Shown: positions 16,213-24,402 of the stretch, piece after piece
How positions within the stretch are numbered: the stretch's first letter is position 1
Layout of the letters: every line of letters starts with the position of its first letter
Source of the DNA: Paludibacter sp.
Lineage (GTDB): Bacteria > Bacteroidota > Bacteroidia > Bacteroidales > Paludibacteraceae
Direction: 5' to 3'
NCBI GenBank assembly: GCA_019163375.1
Contig: JAFLKK010000003.1
Coordinates: 181,074-245,073 of the forward strand
Length of the DNA: 64,000 nt
Made by a program: the position numbers and the translations under genes
The notes under the pieces: generated by a model
Told to the model about the DNA's origin: nothing
The model's database searches: none
Seen by the model: only the letters and a program-made list of their open reading frames with translations

Positions 16213-18672
16213 ATGAATATATCGTATAATTGGCTAAAACAGTACATTAACATTGATGTAACCCCCGATGCGTTGTCGAAAGCGCTAACTTCTATCGGTT
16301 TAGAAGTAGGTGGAGTAGAAGAAGTTCAAACCGTAAAAGGTGGACTGGAAGGATTGGTAATTGGCGAAGTGCTTACTTGTGGAGCGCACGAAAATTCCGA
16401 CCATTTACACGTTACTACCGTGAATGTAGGTGCCGGTGAACCTTTACAAATTGTATGCGGAGCACCCAATGTGGCTGCCGGACAAAAAGTGGTGGTGGCA
16501 ACTGTGGGAACGAAACTTTACTCGGGTGACGAAAGTTTTAGCATTAAACGGTCAAAAATACGTGGTGTAGAATCACTTGGAATGCTTTGTGCACAAGATG
16601 AAATCGGTATTGGTACCAGTCACGACGGTATTATTGTTTTACCCGCCGATGTACAGGTTGGAACATTAGCCAAAGATTATTACGGCATTAAAAGCGATTA
16701 TTTACTGGAAGTAGACATTACTCCTAACCGTGTGGATGCTGCTTCGCACTTTGGTGTGGCGCGCGATTTGGCTGCATTTTTTGCTTTGAAAGATAAATCG
16801 GTACAACTTACCCGCCCTTCGGTGGATGCTTTTGCCGTTCAAAATACGAATCTCACCATCCCTGTAGTGGTGGAGAATACGGATGCTTGTCCGCGTTATT
16901 CGGGTGTGACTATTTCGGGTGTTACGGTTACCGAATCGCCGGAATGGTTGAAAAATTACCTGCAAATTATCGGACTTCGTCCTATCAACAATATTGTGGA
17001 TGCTACCAACTTCGTGTTGCACGAATTGGGACAACCGCTTCACGCTTTCGATGCCGACAAAATAAAAGGTGGCGAGGTGCGTGTGAAAAACATGCCTGAA
17101 GGAACTATTTTTACTACTCTTGATGGTGTTGAACGCAAGCTGAATGCTGCCGACCTGATGATTTGCAATGCTGAAAATGCAATGTGTATTGGTGGTGTGT
17201 TCGGTGGTTTGGACTCAGGTGTAACCGAAACGACCAAAAACGTATTTTTGGAAAGCGCTTATTTTAATCCGGTAACGATTCGTAAAACGGCTCGTCGTCA
17301 TGGGTTGAATACCGATGCTTCGTTCCGTTTCGAGCGTGGTTGCGATCCTACCAACACCATTTACGTGTTGAAACGTTGTGCTTTGTTGATTCAGGAAGTG
17401 GCCGGCGGACAAATCTCCAGCGAGATTGTAGATGTTTATCCGGAGGAAGTAAAACCATTCGTGGTAGAACTTTCACTTCGCAAAATAAATACCTTGATTG
17501 GAAAAGAAATTGGTAAAGAGAATATCGAAACCATTCTTGCGGCACTCGAAATGAAAATTGTGAGCCAAAACGAAGAAGGATATGTGCTGCATGTGCCTGT
17601 TTATCGTGTGGATGTGCAACGTGACGTGGACGTGATTGAAGATATCTTGCGTATTTACGGTTATAATAATGTAGAAATCGGCGATACGCTGAAATCAAAC
17701 CTGAGCTTCGGTACTAAACCGGATAGCTATAAATTGCAACACCTTATCTCGGAGCAACTGACTGCTCAGGGCTTCAACGAGGTATTGAACAACTCGCTTA
17801 CGAAAGGTGGTTATTATACTGACCTGACATCATACCCTGCCGCTAACTCGGTGAAAATGCTTAATCCGCTAAGTTCCGATTTGAACGTAATGCGTCAGAC
17901 CATGCTTTTTGGCGGATTGGAAAATATTGCCCGCAATATCAACCGTAAGAATGCCGATTTGAAGTTCTACGAATTTGGTAATTGCTATTATTACAATGCC
18001 GAAAATAAAAAAGAAGGCGAAGCATTGTCGGCCTATTCCGAAGATTTTCATCTTGGATTATGGCTCACCGGTAACAAGCGCGCTCAATCGTGGGTAGCTG
18101 CCGAAGAAAAATCGAGCGTATACGAGCTGAAAGCATTTGTCGAAAACGTATTTGCACGTTTGGGCTTTACGATGCGTAAACTGGTGGTGGGCGAATATGC
18201 CAATGACCTGTTGAGCGAAGCATTGACTGTTTATACCCGTTCCGGAAAACAATTGGCAGTGTATGGCATTGTATCACCAAGAATTCGCAAGATGATGGAT
18301 ATTGATGCCGAAGTATATTTTGCCGATTTGAACTGGAATGCTATCCTTGCTGAACTTGGCGATCAAAAAGTGCGTTATGCCGAACTGGCGAAATTCCCTG
18401 AAGTAAAACGTGACTTGGCTTTGTTGCTGGATAAGAGTGTAAGCTTTGCCGAAATAGAAAAAATAGCTTTCGAAACCGAACGTAAACTGCTGAAAAGCGT
18501 CAATCTGTTCGACGTTTATGAAGGTAAAAACCTGGAAGAAGGCAAAAAATCGTACGCTGTAAGTTTTGTGTTGCAAGACGAAACCAAAACCCTTACCGAC
18601 GGACAAATAGAACCGATAATGAAAAAATTGCAAGGCAATTTTGAAACAAAACTAGGAGCGAAACTTAGATAG
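16213..18672 (+). CDS. pheT: Phenylalanyl-tRNA synthetase beta subunit
   Basis: The beta chain of the alpha2beta2 enzyme that charges tRNA-Phe. The 819-residue protein has all the usual parts: N-terminal B1 region (MNISYNWLKQYINID), EMAP/OB tRNA-binding domain at ~40-150 (VIGEVLTCGAHENSDHLHVTTVNVG), the B3/B4 editing region (~210-400), the B5 domain, and a C-terminal ferredoxin-like anticodon-binding domain (KFPEVKRDLALLLDKSVSFAEIEKI). pheS is not adjacent, which is common in this phylum. Confidence 0.96.
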   Translation: MNISYNWLKQYINIDVTPDALSKALTSIGLEVGGVEEVQTVKGGLEGLVIGEVLTCGAHENSDHLHVTTVNVGAGEPLQIVCGAPNVAAGQKVVVATVGTKLYSGDESFSIKRSKIRGVESLGMLCAQDEIGIGTSHDGIIVLPADVQVGTLAKDYYGIKSDYLLEVDITPNRVDAASHFGVARDLAAFFALKDKSVQLTRPSVDAFAVQNTNLTIPVVVENTDACPRYSGVTISGVTVTESPEWLKNYLQIIGLRPINNIVDATNFVLHELGQPLHAFDADKIKGGEVRVKNMPEGTIFTTLDGVERKLNAADLMICNAENAMCIGGVFGGLDSGVTETTKNVFLESAYFNPVTIRKTARRHGLNTDASFRFERGCDPTNTIYVLKRCALLIQEVAGGQISSEIVDVYPEEVKPFVVELSLRKINTLIGKEIGKENIETILAALEMKIVSQNEEGYVLHVPVYRVDVQRDVDVIEDILRIYGYNNVEIGDTLKSNLSFGTKPDSYKLQHLISEQLTAQGFNEVLNNSLTKGGYYTDLTSYPAANSVKMLNPLSSDLNVMRQTMLFGGLENIARNINRKNADLKFYEFGNCYYYNAENKKEGEALSAYSEDFHLGLWLTGNKRAQSWVAAEEKSSVYELKAFVENVFARLGFTMRKLVVGEYANDLLSEALTVYTRSGKQLAVYGIVSPRIRKMMDIDAEVYFADLNWNAILAELGDQKVRYAELAKFPEVKRDLALLLDKSVSFAEIEKIAFETERKLLKSVNLFDVYEGKNLEEGKKSYAVSFVLQDETKTLTDGQIEPIMKKLQGNFETKLGAKLR

Positions 18673-18717
18673 TCTCTACCGTTATTGCTTGGTTTGAGCG
18701 TTTTCTGAGCGCTAATT

Positions 18718-18810
18718 ACGCAAATTACGCAAGTTTACGCAAATAAAATTTTTATCAATGAATCAAATTGCATAGATTTAAACATTTGCGTTTATTTGCG
18801 TAATTTGCGT
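18718..18810. repeat. 27-bp inverted repeat of ACGCAAAT words after pheT
   Basis: 18718-18744 and 18784-18810 are near-perfect reverse complements (two or three mismatches) separated by 39 nt. Each arm contains three direct ACGCAA words. It could be a terminator-like structure, a protein-binding site cluster or a remnant repeat element. There is no T-tract right after the second arm. Confidence 0.6.
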
Positions 18811-18885
18811 TCAAACTTTTAGATAGAAGAAGTATTACTGAAACAAAGTCCTGTTGACTATTCTCTGTCAATCGGCATAAAAAAG

Positions 18886-20124
18886 ATGAACAACGAAGAA
18901 CTCTCATTTACTGGAAAAATTCTCCACACCCCTTACGCAAAGCCTGATGCCTATGGTGCATTGAGCATGCCGGTTTATCAATGTGCTGCTTTCGAATTCG
19001 AAACGGCAGAGATGATGGAAGCTGCGTTTATGGGAAAGGTGGCCGAACATACTTACTCACGCATTACAAACCCTACGGTGCAGTATCTCGAAAGCCGTGT
19101 ACAAAATATGACGGGTGCATTTAGCGTGACGGCTTTGAACTCGGGCATGGCAGCTATTTCCAATGTTATTCTTACGCTGGCGCAAACCGGTAGCAATATC
19201 GTTACTTCGCGCCATTTGTTTGGTAATACCTATTCGTTCTTCGCATCGACTATGGCAGCATTTGGCGTGGAAACACGTTTTTGCGACCTCACGAACCCCG
19301 ACGAAGTAGAAGCACATATTGATGTTAATACCTGTGCCGTCTTTTTGGAAATTATCACCAATCCGCAAATGGAAGTGGTGGATTTGAAAGCCATTTCGGC
19401 AATCACTAAAAAAGCCGGAGTTCCGTTGGTAGCTGATACCACCATTATCCCTTTCTCGGCTTTTAAGGCCAAAAACTGGGGTGTAAACATTGAGATTGTA
19501 TCGAGCACAAAATATATTTCGGGTGGAGCTACCAGTTTGGGTGGTTTGATTCTGGACTATGGCAACTTCAACTGGATTTCGGCACCTAAGCTCCACGCTA
19601 TGGCCAAAGAGTTCGGACCGGCAGCATTTACGGCTAAACTTCGCAAGGAAATCCACCGTAACCTCGGTGCTTATATGACTCCGCAAGCAGCCTATATGCA
19701 AACCCTTGGGTTGGAGACATTGACCTTGCGCTACGAACGTGCCACCGGCACTTGTCTGCAATTGGTACAACGTCTGCAAACACTCGCTAAGGTGGAGTCG
19801 GTAAACTATACCGCCCTTCCCGAAAACAAATACTACACGCTGAGTAAAAATCAGTTTGGCAAACAGCCCGGAGCTATGTTTACCTTCAATTTAGAGTCGC
19901 GCGAAGCCTGCTTTACGTTCCTCAATAAGTTGAAACTAGTAAAACGTGCCACCAATCTGTTCGATAATGTCAGCCTGGCCATTCACCCTGCCAGCACCAT
20001 CTTCGGGACATTTAGCCCTGAGGTGCGCAAAGAAATGAACGTGTCCGACAAAACCATTCGTATCTCGGTAGGACTGGAAGATGTGGAGGATTTGTTCCGC
20101 GATTTCGAGCAAGCAATAATGTAA
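18886..20124 (+). CDS. Cys/Met-metabolism PLP enzyme (O-acetylhomoserine sulfhydrylase / methionine gamma-lyase type)
   Basis: The 412-residue fold-type I protein has the transsulfuration layout: substrate loop YSRITNPTVQYLESRV (residues 57-72), PLP phosphate-binding ALNSGMAAIS near 83-92, the Asp of LVADTT near 184, and the Schiff-base lysine Lys209 in SSTKYISGG. It forms homocysteine from an O-acylhomoserine, or degrades methionine; the sequence alone does not decide. The 5' gap holds a 27-bp inverted repeat but no SAM riboswitch I recognise. Confidence 0.85.
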   Translation: MNNEELSFTGKILHTPYAKPDAYGALSMPVYQCAAFEFETAEMMEAAFMGKVAEHTYSRITNPTVQYLESRVQNMTGAFSVTALNSGMAAISNVILTLAQTGSNIVTSRHLFGNTYSFFASTMAAFGVETRFCDLTNPDEVEAHIDVNTCAVFLEIITNPQMEVVDLKAISAITKKAGVPLVADTTIIPFSAFKAKNWGVNIEIVSSTKYISGGATSLGGLILDYGNFNWISAPKLHAMAKEFGPAAFTAKLRKEIHRNLGAYMTPQAAYMQTLGLETLTLRYERATGTCLQLVQRLQTLAKVESVNYTALPENKYYTLSKNQFGKQPGAMFTFNLESREACFTFLNKLKLVKRATNLFDNVSLAIHPASTIFGTFSPEVRKEMNVSDKTIRISVGLEDVEDLFRDFEQAIM

Positions 20125-20132
20125 GATAATTA

Positions 20133-20162
20133 ACAGTTGACAATTGATAGTTGACAGTTAAG
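20133..20162 (+). repeat. 7-bp-period repeat, copy identical to 26796-26825
   Basis: A 30-bp word built from GTTGACA, ATTGATA, GTTGACA heptamers lies right after the PLP enzyme stop codon. The same 30 bp recurs exactly at 26796-26825, again after a stop codon. Confidence 0.75.
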
Positions 20163-20165
20163 CAT

Positions 20166-20207
20166 AATCCCCTCAAATCGAATAAATCGGTTTGAGGGGA
20201 TTTTTTT
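20166..20207 (+). terminator. Terminator of the PLP enzyme gene
   Basis: AATCCCCTCAAA and TTTGAGGGGATT form a 12-bp stem with a 13-nt loop, followed by a T-run (TTTTTTTG). Confidence 0.85.
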
Positions 20208-20222
20208 GTATATCTCTTTTAC

Positions 20223-20253
20223 AAAAAAAAACCGGTACATTTCCGAACCGGTT
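20223..20253 (-). terminator. Terminator of the 200-residue hypothetical gene
   Basis: Read on the minus strand, AACCGGT and ACCGGTT pair around a 10-nt loop and are followed by eight or more T. The stem is short but GC-rich. Confidence 0.7.
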
Positions 20254-20271
20254 CTTAATCAAACTAAAATA

Positions 20272-20874
20272 TTACGCTGCACTCACCAACTCAGAAATTT
20301 TTGTCATTTCTTCCCAAGCATCGTTTAAGGTTGATTGGTCATATGATATAAACTCATGTTTACCTTGTTCGTAATTATAAACGCCCACCATGATTTTATT
20401 TTCAGGACACTCAAGCTTATCGCTGTAAAAACGTTGCAACAATGGAAATCTCAGTTCGTTTTGCCATATTTTGTCAGCTCTTAACATAAGGGTTATTGCA
20501 TAACCATCTTTAGTTTTGTCAACTCGATATATTTCACCTGATAGATAATTGTTGTATTCAATATCCATATTTAGTCTGCCCTGAACTTTATATGGCAAAA
20601 ACTCTAATTGACAATAGTTTTTATCATAGTCAATTAGTTTCAATATGAGGCTTTCGGTTCTGTCTCTATTTTTCTTGTTGTTAGCAAAATTTAGGCACTG
20701 CCCTTGTAAATATTGAATCGCTTTGTCTAAACTGTTTTCTTTGTGATAAACTGCGATAGCCCTATCCCAACATCTTGTCATATTCTTACCGCCGGGATAA
20801 TTTTCAGAAAGTAAGACTTTCGCATTGCTTGGGTTAGCTCTAACCAACTCAAGATTCTTATGTTTTATCTTCAT
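20272..20874 (-). CDS. Hypothetical protein of the accessory block
   Basis: The 200-residue protein has no signal peptide or membrane segment. It begins MKIKHKNLELVRANPSNAKV with a charged helical N-terminus. A central beta-rich region (NMDIEYNNYLSGEIYRVDKTKDGYAITLML) follows, and it ends in acidic helices. I recognise no family. It lies 5 bp after a DUF2188 gene and is probably cotranscribed with it, next to the RloB/AAA-ATPase pair, so a defence-related or mobile-element role is possible but unproven. Confidence 0.5.
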   Translation of the reverse strand: MKIKHKNLELVRANPSNAKVLLSENYPGGKNMTRCWDRAIAVYHKENSLDKAIQYLQGQCLNFANNKKNRDRTESLILKLIDYDKNYCQLEFLPYKVQGRLNMDIEYNNYLSGEIYRVDKTKDGYAITLMLRADKIWQNELRFPLLQRFYSDKLECPENKIMVGVYNYEQGKHEFISYDQSTLNDAWEEMTKISELVSAA

Positions 20875-20879
20875 TTTAT

Positions 20880-21104
20880 TTATCCTTTTGGTGGAAATGG
20901 GTCATTGCCATAACTGTCTTTTTGGCGAATTTGACCATCTTTTCCGTGAATTATTAACTCCGACTGCTCCTTCCGCGCAATCGTGCGGGCAATATTAATT
21001 GCTTCTTTTTGAGTTTGGGTATTTCTAGTATTTTTACTATTACCCTCACCTTTTACTGCCCAATTATTTCCATTGGGTACAACATGCTGATTTTTATTCA
21101 TCAT
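20880..21104 (-). CDS. DUF2188 family small protein
   Basis: A ~74-residue protein with the DUF2188 pattern: HVVPNGNNWAVKGEGN at the start, then TQKEAINIARTIARKEQSELIIHGKDGQIRQKDSYGNDPFPPKG. The domain is a short beta-alpha-beta unit often found on plasmids and islands. Start choice between two consecutive ATGs (21104, 21101) is open. It is followed closely by the 200-residue gene. Confidence 0.8.
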   Translation of the reverse strand: MMNKNQHVVPNGNNWAVKGEGNSKNTRNTQTQKEAINIARTIARKEQSELIIHGKDGQIRQKDSYGNDPFPPKG

Positions 21105-21184
21105 AAACACGTTAAAAGTAAATAAATTAGAAACTTCTTATCGGCGAAGTTATCTGCCGGAGGGTTGTAAACGAAGTTAAAACA

Positions 21185-21273
21185 TTAGCTATAATTTGCA
21201 GAAAAGCAAATTATAGCTAACTTTGAGGCTTCAAAACACAAATTTGAAACTTAAAAATGACTAGTTTTTAAGT
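21185..21273. repeat. Two strong hairpins between rloB and DUF2188 genes
   Basis: TTAGCTATAATTTGC (21185-21199) and its exact reverse complement (21206-21220) flank a 6-nt loop. A second pair, ACTTAAAAA/TTTTTAAGT, lies at 21249-21257 and 21265-21273. They could be operators, an antisense RNA or attenuators of the DUF2188 gene. Confidence 0.6.
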
Positions 21274-21308
21274 CTTGTCTCCAACCAAAAAGACAAAGAA
21301 AAAACGGA

Positions 21309-21349
21309 GAAGATAGAAGCTTGGCGGTTTGCTATCTTCTTCATTTTTT
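21309..21349. terminator. Bidirectional terminator at the end of the RloB/ATPase operon
   Basis: GAAGATAG (21309-21316) pairs with CTATCTTC (21332-21339). T-runs follow on the plus strand (T8), and after a short spacer on the minus strand (TTTTTT). Confidence 0.65.
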
Positions 21350-21367
21350 TTATAGTCGTTCAATCCA

Positions 21368-21973
21368 TTAGCTTTTCATAGGCTCTAAATTATTCAAAAG
21401 TTTAATTACTTTATATATTTCCGAGTACGAAACTTCGTCTTCGGGATTTACTTTACTCAACTCACAGAGCTTTTCCGAGTTCTCCAATGCACGATTCATG
21501 TCGCCATTTTCATTCAAATAACAGTACAAATCAGTTTGCTTAAAATAACGCTTTGTTTTTTCATATCCGGGCATATACTTTTGTAATACCGGTAATAATT
21601 CTTCGTACGACCGATATGATCTTGATGAAAGATTAGGCACAAAGTGAAGCAAGAACCAAAACTCTGTACATGGATAAGTTTCAATAAACATTACATGCTT
21701 GTATTTCCGTTCAGTTTTATGTTTTTGATACTTCTTCCATTCAGTCGGATTTTGCTTTATCCTATCCATATCAATTAAACATACCACATAATCATAGCCT
21801 TCATTATTATAGCGCTCTGCCAGCTTCAAGATATGTCCTATATCCGAATGACTTGGAAAGTCGGGTGCCATTTTAAAGGAATATCGTTTAGTTACTCTTA
21901 ACGCATCAAAATAAAACCACTCTGTTTCACCCTCGCCAATAATTGCTATGCTTTTATTTACTTTTGATCGCAT
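21368..21973 (-). CDS. RloB-like protein (TOPRIM-like nuclease partner)
   Basis: The 201-residue protein has the RloB pattern: an acidic N-terminal motif GEGETEWFYFDAL (residues 13-25), DYVVCLIDMDR (61-71, acidic Asp68/Asp70), and a conserved SRSYRSYEELLPVLQKYMPGYEKTKRYF region. RloB/OLD-like TOPRIM folds are metal-dependent nucleases paired with ABC-type ATPases in abortive infection systems such as AbiL and in PARIS. Its start overlaps the ATPase stop by 16 bp, so the pair is translationally coupled. Confidence 0.8.
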   Translation of the reverse strand: MRSKVNKSIAIIGEGETEWFYFDALRVTKRYSFKMAPDFPSHSDIGHILKLAERYNNEGYDYVVCLIDMDRIKQNPTEWKKYQKHKTERKYKHVMFIETYPCTEFWFLLHFVPNLSSRSYRSYEELLPVLQKYMPGYEKTKRYFKQTDLYCYLNENGDMNRALENSEKLCELSKVNPEDEVSYSEIYKVIKLLNNLEPMKS

Positions 21974-23271
21974 AGATTATTTTCTTTCAGGTAAATACTA
22001 CCAAAAAATGGCAACTTCACTAACTTGCCTTGTTTGTAAGCATTATAAGGTGATAAGTTCTTATGTAACCCTAATGAAGATAGTCGGGTTAATCGTGTTT
22101 CGCCGCAACTGTCTTTATCTGTAAACCAAACTGAATCTCTTCGAATAAAATCTTCATTAAGCAGATTAATATCATGAGTAGTCATTATTAGTTGAGAGTT
22201 TTTATCGCTATTTGCAAGAAAAATTTTAATGAAATATGAAAGTAATTCATAATGTAGACTTGTTTCTACTTCATCTATAATCACAATGCTATTTTCTTGC
22301 AATAATTTTCTAAGTATTATAGCCATTCCCATGAAACGAATAGTTCCTCTGGACTCCAAATCCTCAGGTAGTTCAAACTCTCCATTATCGGTTTTGTGCT
22401 TAAATACGAGTTCTGGATTAGAAAATTTTCCTTTCTTAACCATTTCTTGCTTATCCTCATCAGGCATAGGAAAAGCTTGAATCATCTTCTCCATTTCAGG
22501 AGTGATTATTACTTCTTCTTCTTTGATTTCTATATCGCTAATGTTGAAATCAGAAGCTTTTAAAATATTAATTAAAAACTCTTTCAAAATGTTGTTTTTA
22601 TCATCTTCCAAACGATCCTTTATGTAATTAGATAAAGAACTTCCTGGACCTAAAGTATCGCTAGTATGTTTTGCAAAAAAATCATAAACAATATTTAAGC
22701 GAGATGATTCCACATTTGACTTTCCGAAAGCTGCTATAACCGTGCTATTATTAATGGTATTACCTGCAATTGCTAATTGTCCTTTCTTGCTTAATCCTAA
22801 TTTTGAACCAAACTCAATATCCGTGGAATTTGTTTGTTCATTGTAAGAACGGGTATATAGTTTTGCGGGTTGAGTTCCGGGATAGCAAACTAAAGTTTCG
22901 GAATAAATTTTAGTATTATCTAGTATCACTGACAATGAATATCTTTCTTTTTCCAAGTAAAATGTCATAGATGTCTCTGTTATTTCATTATGAGATGTAT
23001 TGTCTAACCAGAAACTTTCAAACTTAATTTTCTCATTTTTATCTTTTGGTACGTTAACCATCAAATCACGAAAAAATGATAGTGCAAAAAGAATATTACT
23101 TTTTCCAGAAGCATTTGCCCCATAAATAATGGCGGTTTTTAAAAGCTTAACACCTTCTTTTACTTCGATACAATATTCACTTTCTTTCAAAGAGTCTGTT
23201 GAGGCCTCAAAACTTAAACATTGTTCAGTTTTAATAGAAAGAAAATTTTTAATCCGAAATTCAGCTATCAT
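21958..23271 (-). CDS. AAA/ABC-type ATPase of an RloA/AbiL-like defence pair
   Basis: The 437-residue SMC-like ATPase has FRIKNFLSIK at the N-terminus, Walker A GANASGKS (51-58), an ABC-signature-like LESRGTIRF (305-313), Walker B SIVIIDEVE (328-336) and the TTHD switch histidine (364-367). Together with the downstream RloB-like gene it matches the ATPase-plus-TOPRIM logic of AbiL, OLD/Gabija-like and PARIS systems. These sense phage proteins and trigger nuclease activity. A promoter -7 box lies at 23319-23312. Confidence 0.85.
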   Translation of the reverse strand: MIAEFRIKNFLSIKTEQCLSFEASTDSLKESEYCIEVKEGVKLLKTAIIYGANASGKSNILFALSFFRDLMVNVPKDKNEKIKFESFWLDNTSHNEITETSMTFYLEKERYSLSVILDNTKIYSETLVCYPGTQPAKLYTRSYNEQTNSTDIEFGSKLGLSKKGQLAIAGNTINNSTVIAAFGKSNVESSRLNIVYDFFAKHTSDTLGPGSSLSNYIKDRLEDDKNNILKEFLINILKASDFNISDIEIKEEEVIITPEMEKMIQAFPMPDEDKQEMVKKGKFSNPELVFKHKTDNGEFELPEDLESRGTIRFMGMAIILRKLLQENSIVIIDEVETSLHYELLSYFIKIFLANSDKNSQLIMTTHDINLLNEDFIRRDSVWFTDKDSCGETRLTRLSSLGLHKNLSPYNAYKQGKLVKLPFFGSIYLKENNLCDQK

Positions 23272-23311
23272 AATATTGTATTTTATTTTTCTTGTAGTTT
23301 TTTAATCGATG

Positions 23312-23319
23312 CAAATGTA
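23312..23319 (-). promoter_or_regulatory. Promoter -7 element for the ATPase/RloB operon
   Basis: On the minus strand this reads TACATTTG, followed by CATCG. It is 40 bp before the ATPase ATG. No clear -33 TTTG at the usual spacing. Confidence 0.55.
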
Positions 23320-23483
23320 CAAATAAAAATTGGAATATGCAAGTTTTATTTGTGTTATTTGTAATTTAATTACCGATATGGCAAATAGAGGCATGGTTTT
23401 ATCTTCGGATTAGATTAAACTAGATTAGATCAGTTTACGATTTCAGATTTTGCGCCTAATTAGGTCTAGTTCACTATGAGGTA

Positions 23484-23609
23484 TCAAAACTTTGTCCCGA
23501 TGGAGGGATCGTTTGCTCCCAATGGGCAAAACTGTGCTATGTCGAAGCAAAGTTTTAGCCTGAGATGGCAAAACTTTGCTCTGAGGGAGCAAAACTCGCT
23601 TACCTGATA
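23484..23609 (-). repeat. Array of six 21-bp tandem repeats (cassette copy 1)
   Basis: Six units in strict 21-bp register start at 23484, 23505, 23526, 23547, 23568 and 23589. The plus-strand consensus opens GCAAAACTTTGC, a short dyad, followed by a variable half. It lies 70 bp past the 156-residue gene and 212 bp before the defence ATPase start. A 64-codon frame crosses it on the minus strand because 21 is a multiple of three, giving seven-residue repeats (SKVLPSQ-like). I treat this as repeat DNA rather than a gene. Confidence 0.85.
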
Positions 23610-23618
23610 GTATAAGAC

Positions 23619-23648
23619 AAAAGCCGGAGATATACATCTCACGGCTTT
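23619..23648 (-). ncRNA. Conserved hairpin between cassette gene and repeat array, copy 1
   Basis: On the minus strand AAAAGCCG and CGGCTTTT pair, with an inner GAGAT/ATCTC stem. The same structure at 45930-45960 has different outer bases that still pair. It could be a terminator or a processing site. Confidence 0.65.
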
Positions 23649-23679
23649 TTCATTCACACTAAAGGTTCCACTTGAACAT

Positions 23680-24150
23680 TTACTTTTTTGCTTCCATAGG
23701 TTTACCTGTTCTAGGGAAATACTGTTTCAAATCATCATAAATGGCCTTTGCACCCGGTAAGTTAACCGAAGCTGCTTGCTGTACATTGCCATAATAATAT
23801 AACGATGCCGAATAAGCTTCACTGCGTGCAGCCAGTTTCGTATCGTCGAAGTAGTTGTATAGCTGATTCAACAACGATACTACGTCCACATGCCCACCTG
23901 CATCCTGAAAGTCAACGTTCAGTTCTTCAATATTTAAATAATTCGGAATGAACTCAGGGTTTGTTTTTGTATATGCAAATACTTTAGTAATGAAAGTAAA
24001 TGCTTTATCGCCCACTTTGAGAGCAGAAGCACGTTCGTCGGCTGTCATTACTACCGAATAGGGTCTGATAAGTCCAATTGCTTCTTCTATTTTACTTTTT
24101 ACCTGGTCGAGCACCTCTTGAGGAATGCTCTGATTATGTTTATTATTCAT
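23680..24150 (-). CDS. 156-residue cassette protein, copy 1 (unknown family)
   Basis: I do not recognise the family. The protein is soluble, mostly helical, with no signal peptide. It is a paralogue of the gene at 45421-45891, with equal length (156) and invariant ends: MNNKHNQSIPQEVLDQ at the N-terminus, and two C-terminal blocks, RSEAYSASLYYYGNVQQAAS and NLPGAKAIYDDLKQYFP. The middle (residues 38-100) has diverged. It is preceded by conserved hairpin sequence and a 46-codon ORF, followed by a hairpin and 21-bp repeats, then a defence operon. A toxin, a repeat-binding protein, or a structural cassette protein are all open readings. Confidence 0.75.
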   Translation of the reverse strand: MNNKHNQSIPQEVLDQVKSKIEEAIGLIRPYSVVMTADERASALKVGDKAFTFITKVFAYTKTNPEFIPNYLNIEELNVDFQDAGGHVDVVSLLNQLYNYFDDTKLAARSEAYSASLYYYGNVQQAASVNLPGAKAIYDDLKQYFPRTGKPMEAKK

Positions 24151-24164
24151 ATTATAATTTAAGT

Positions 24165-24261
24165 TTTGCTTGTAAAATATGTAACAGATAACGGACTTAC
24201 ACTTCGTCCGCTATTTTTCAGACTAAGATGAAATGATCCCCGTGACCTGCGGTCTGAAATA
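24165..24261 (-). ncRNA. Conserved structured leader of the cassette gene, copy 1
   Basis: Nearly identical to 45309-45405. Two hairpins are visible on the minus strand: TTTCAGAC...GTCTGAAA (8 bp) and GCGGAC...GTCCGT around GAAGTGTAA. It lies between the 46-codon ORF and the 156-residue gene. Such conservation between copies whose coding parts diverge suggests function as RNA or DNA. Confidence 0.6.
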
Positions 24262-24402
24262 CTAAACGGTAGCAGGACGGGGTACTGTCTCAAAGAGGAG
24301 GGGATGCGCGTTGTTACTCCCCGAAAATGGAGAGGTAGTTGGAAATATATGGTTGCCGGAGGCGGGAATTACCGTAGTTGGTAATAAATAAATTCTGTCC
24401 AT
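24262..24402 (-). CDS. 46-codon small ORF of the cassette, copy 1
   Basis: The ORF reads MDRIYLLPTTVIPASG... and ends PLLFETVPRPATV. Its partner at 45168-45308 is exactly the same length, starts MERIY, shares VxPAS near residue 11 and ends PLLFEPVPRPATV. No indel separates the two copies over 141 bp, which favours translation, though the conserved 3' third may be kept for nucleic-acid reasons. A longer upstream start (24465) exists only in this copy, so the shared ATG is preferred. A promoter-like TAAATTTG lies at 24461-24454. Confidence 0.5.
   Translation of the reverse strand: MDRIYLLPTTVIPASGNHIFPTTSPFSGSNNAHPLLFETVPRPATV

Noticed and set aside
18745..18885. SAM or cobalamin riboswitch before the PLP enzyme
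   Set aside because: No consensus core recognised; the only structure is the ACGCAA inverted repeat.
23484..23609. CRISPR array
   Set aside because: Units are 21 bp head to tail without unique spacers, and there are no cas genes.
23443..23637. 64-codon frame on the minus strand through the 21-bp array
   Set aside because: It stays open because 21 is a multiple of 3. The matching frame in copy 2 is shifted relative to the conserved hairpin by a 3-bp-independent change, so the peptide is not conserved.
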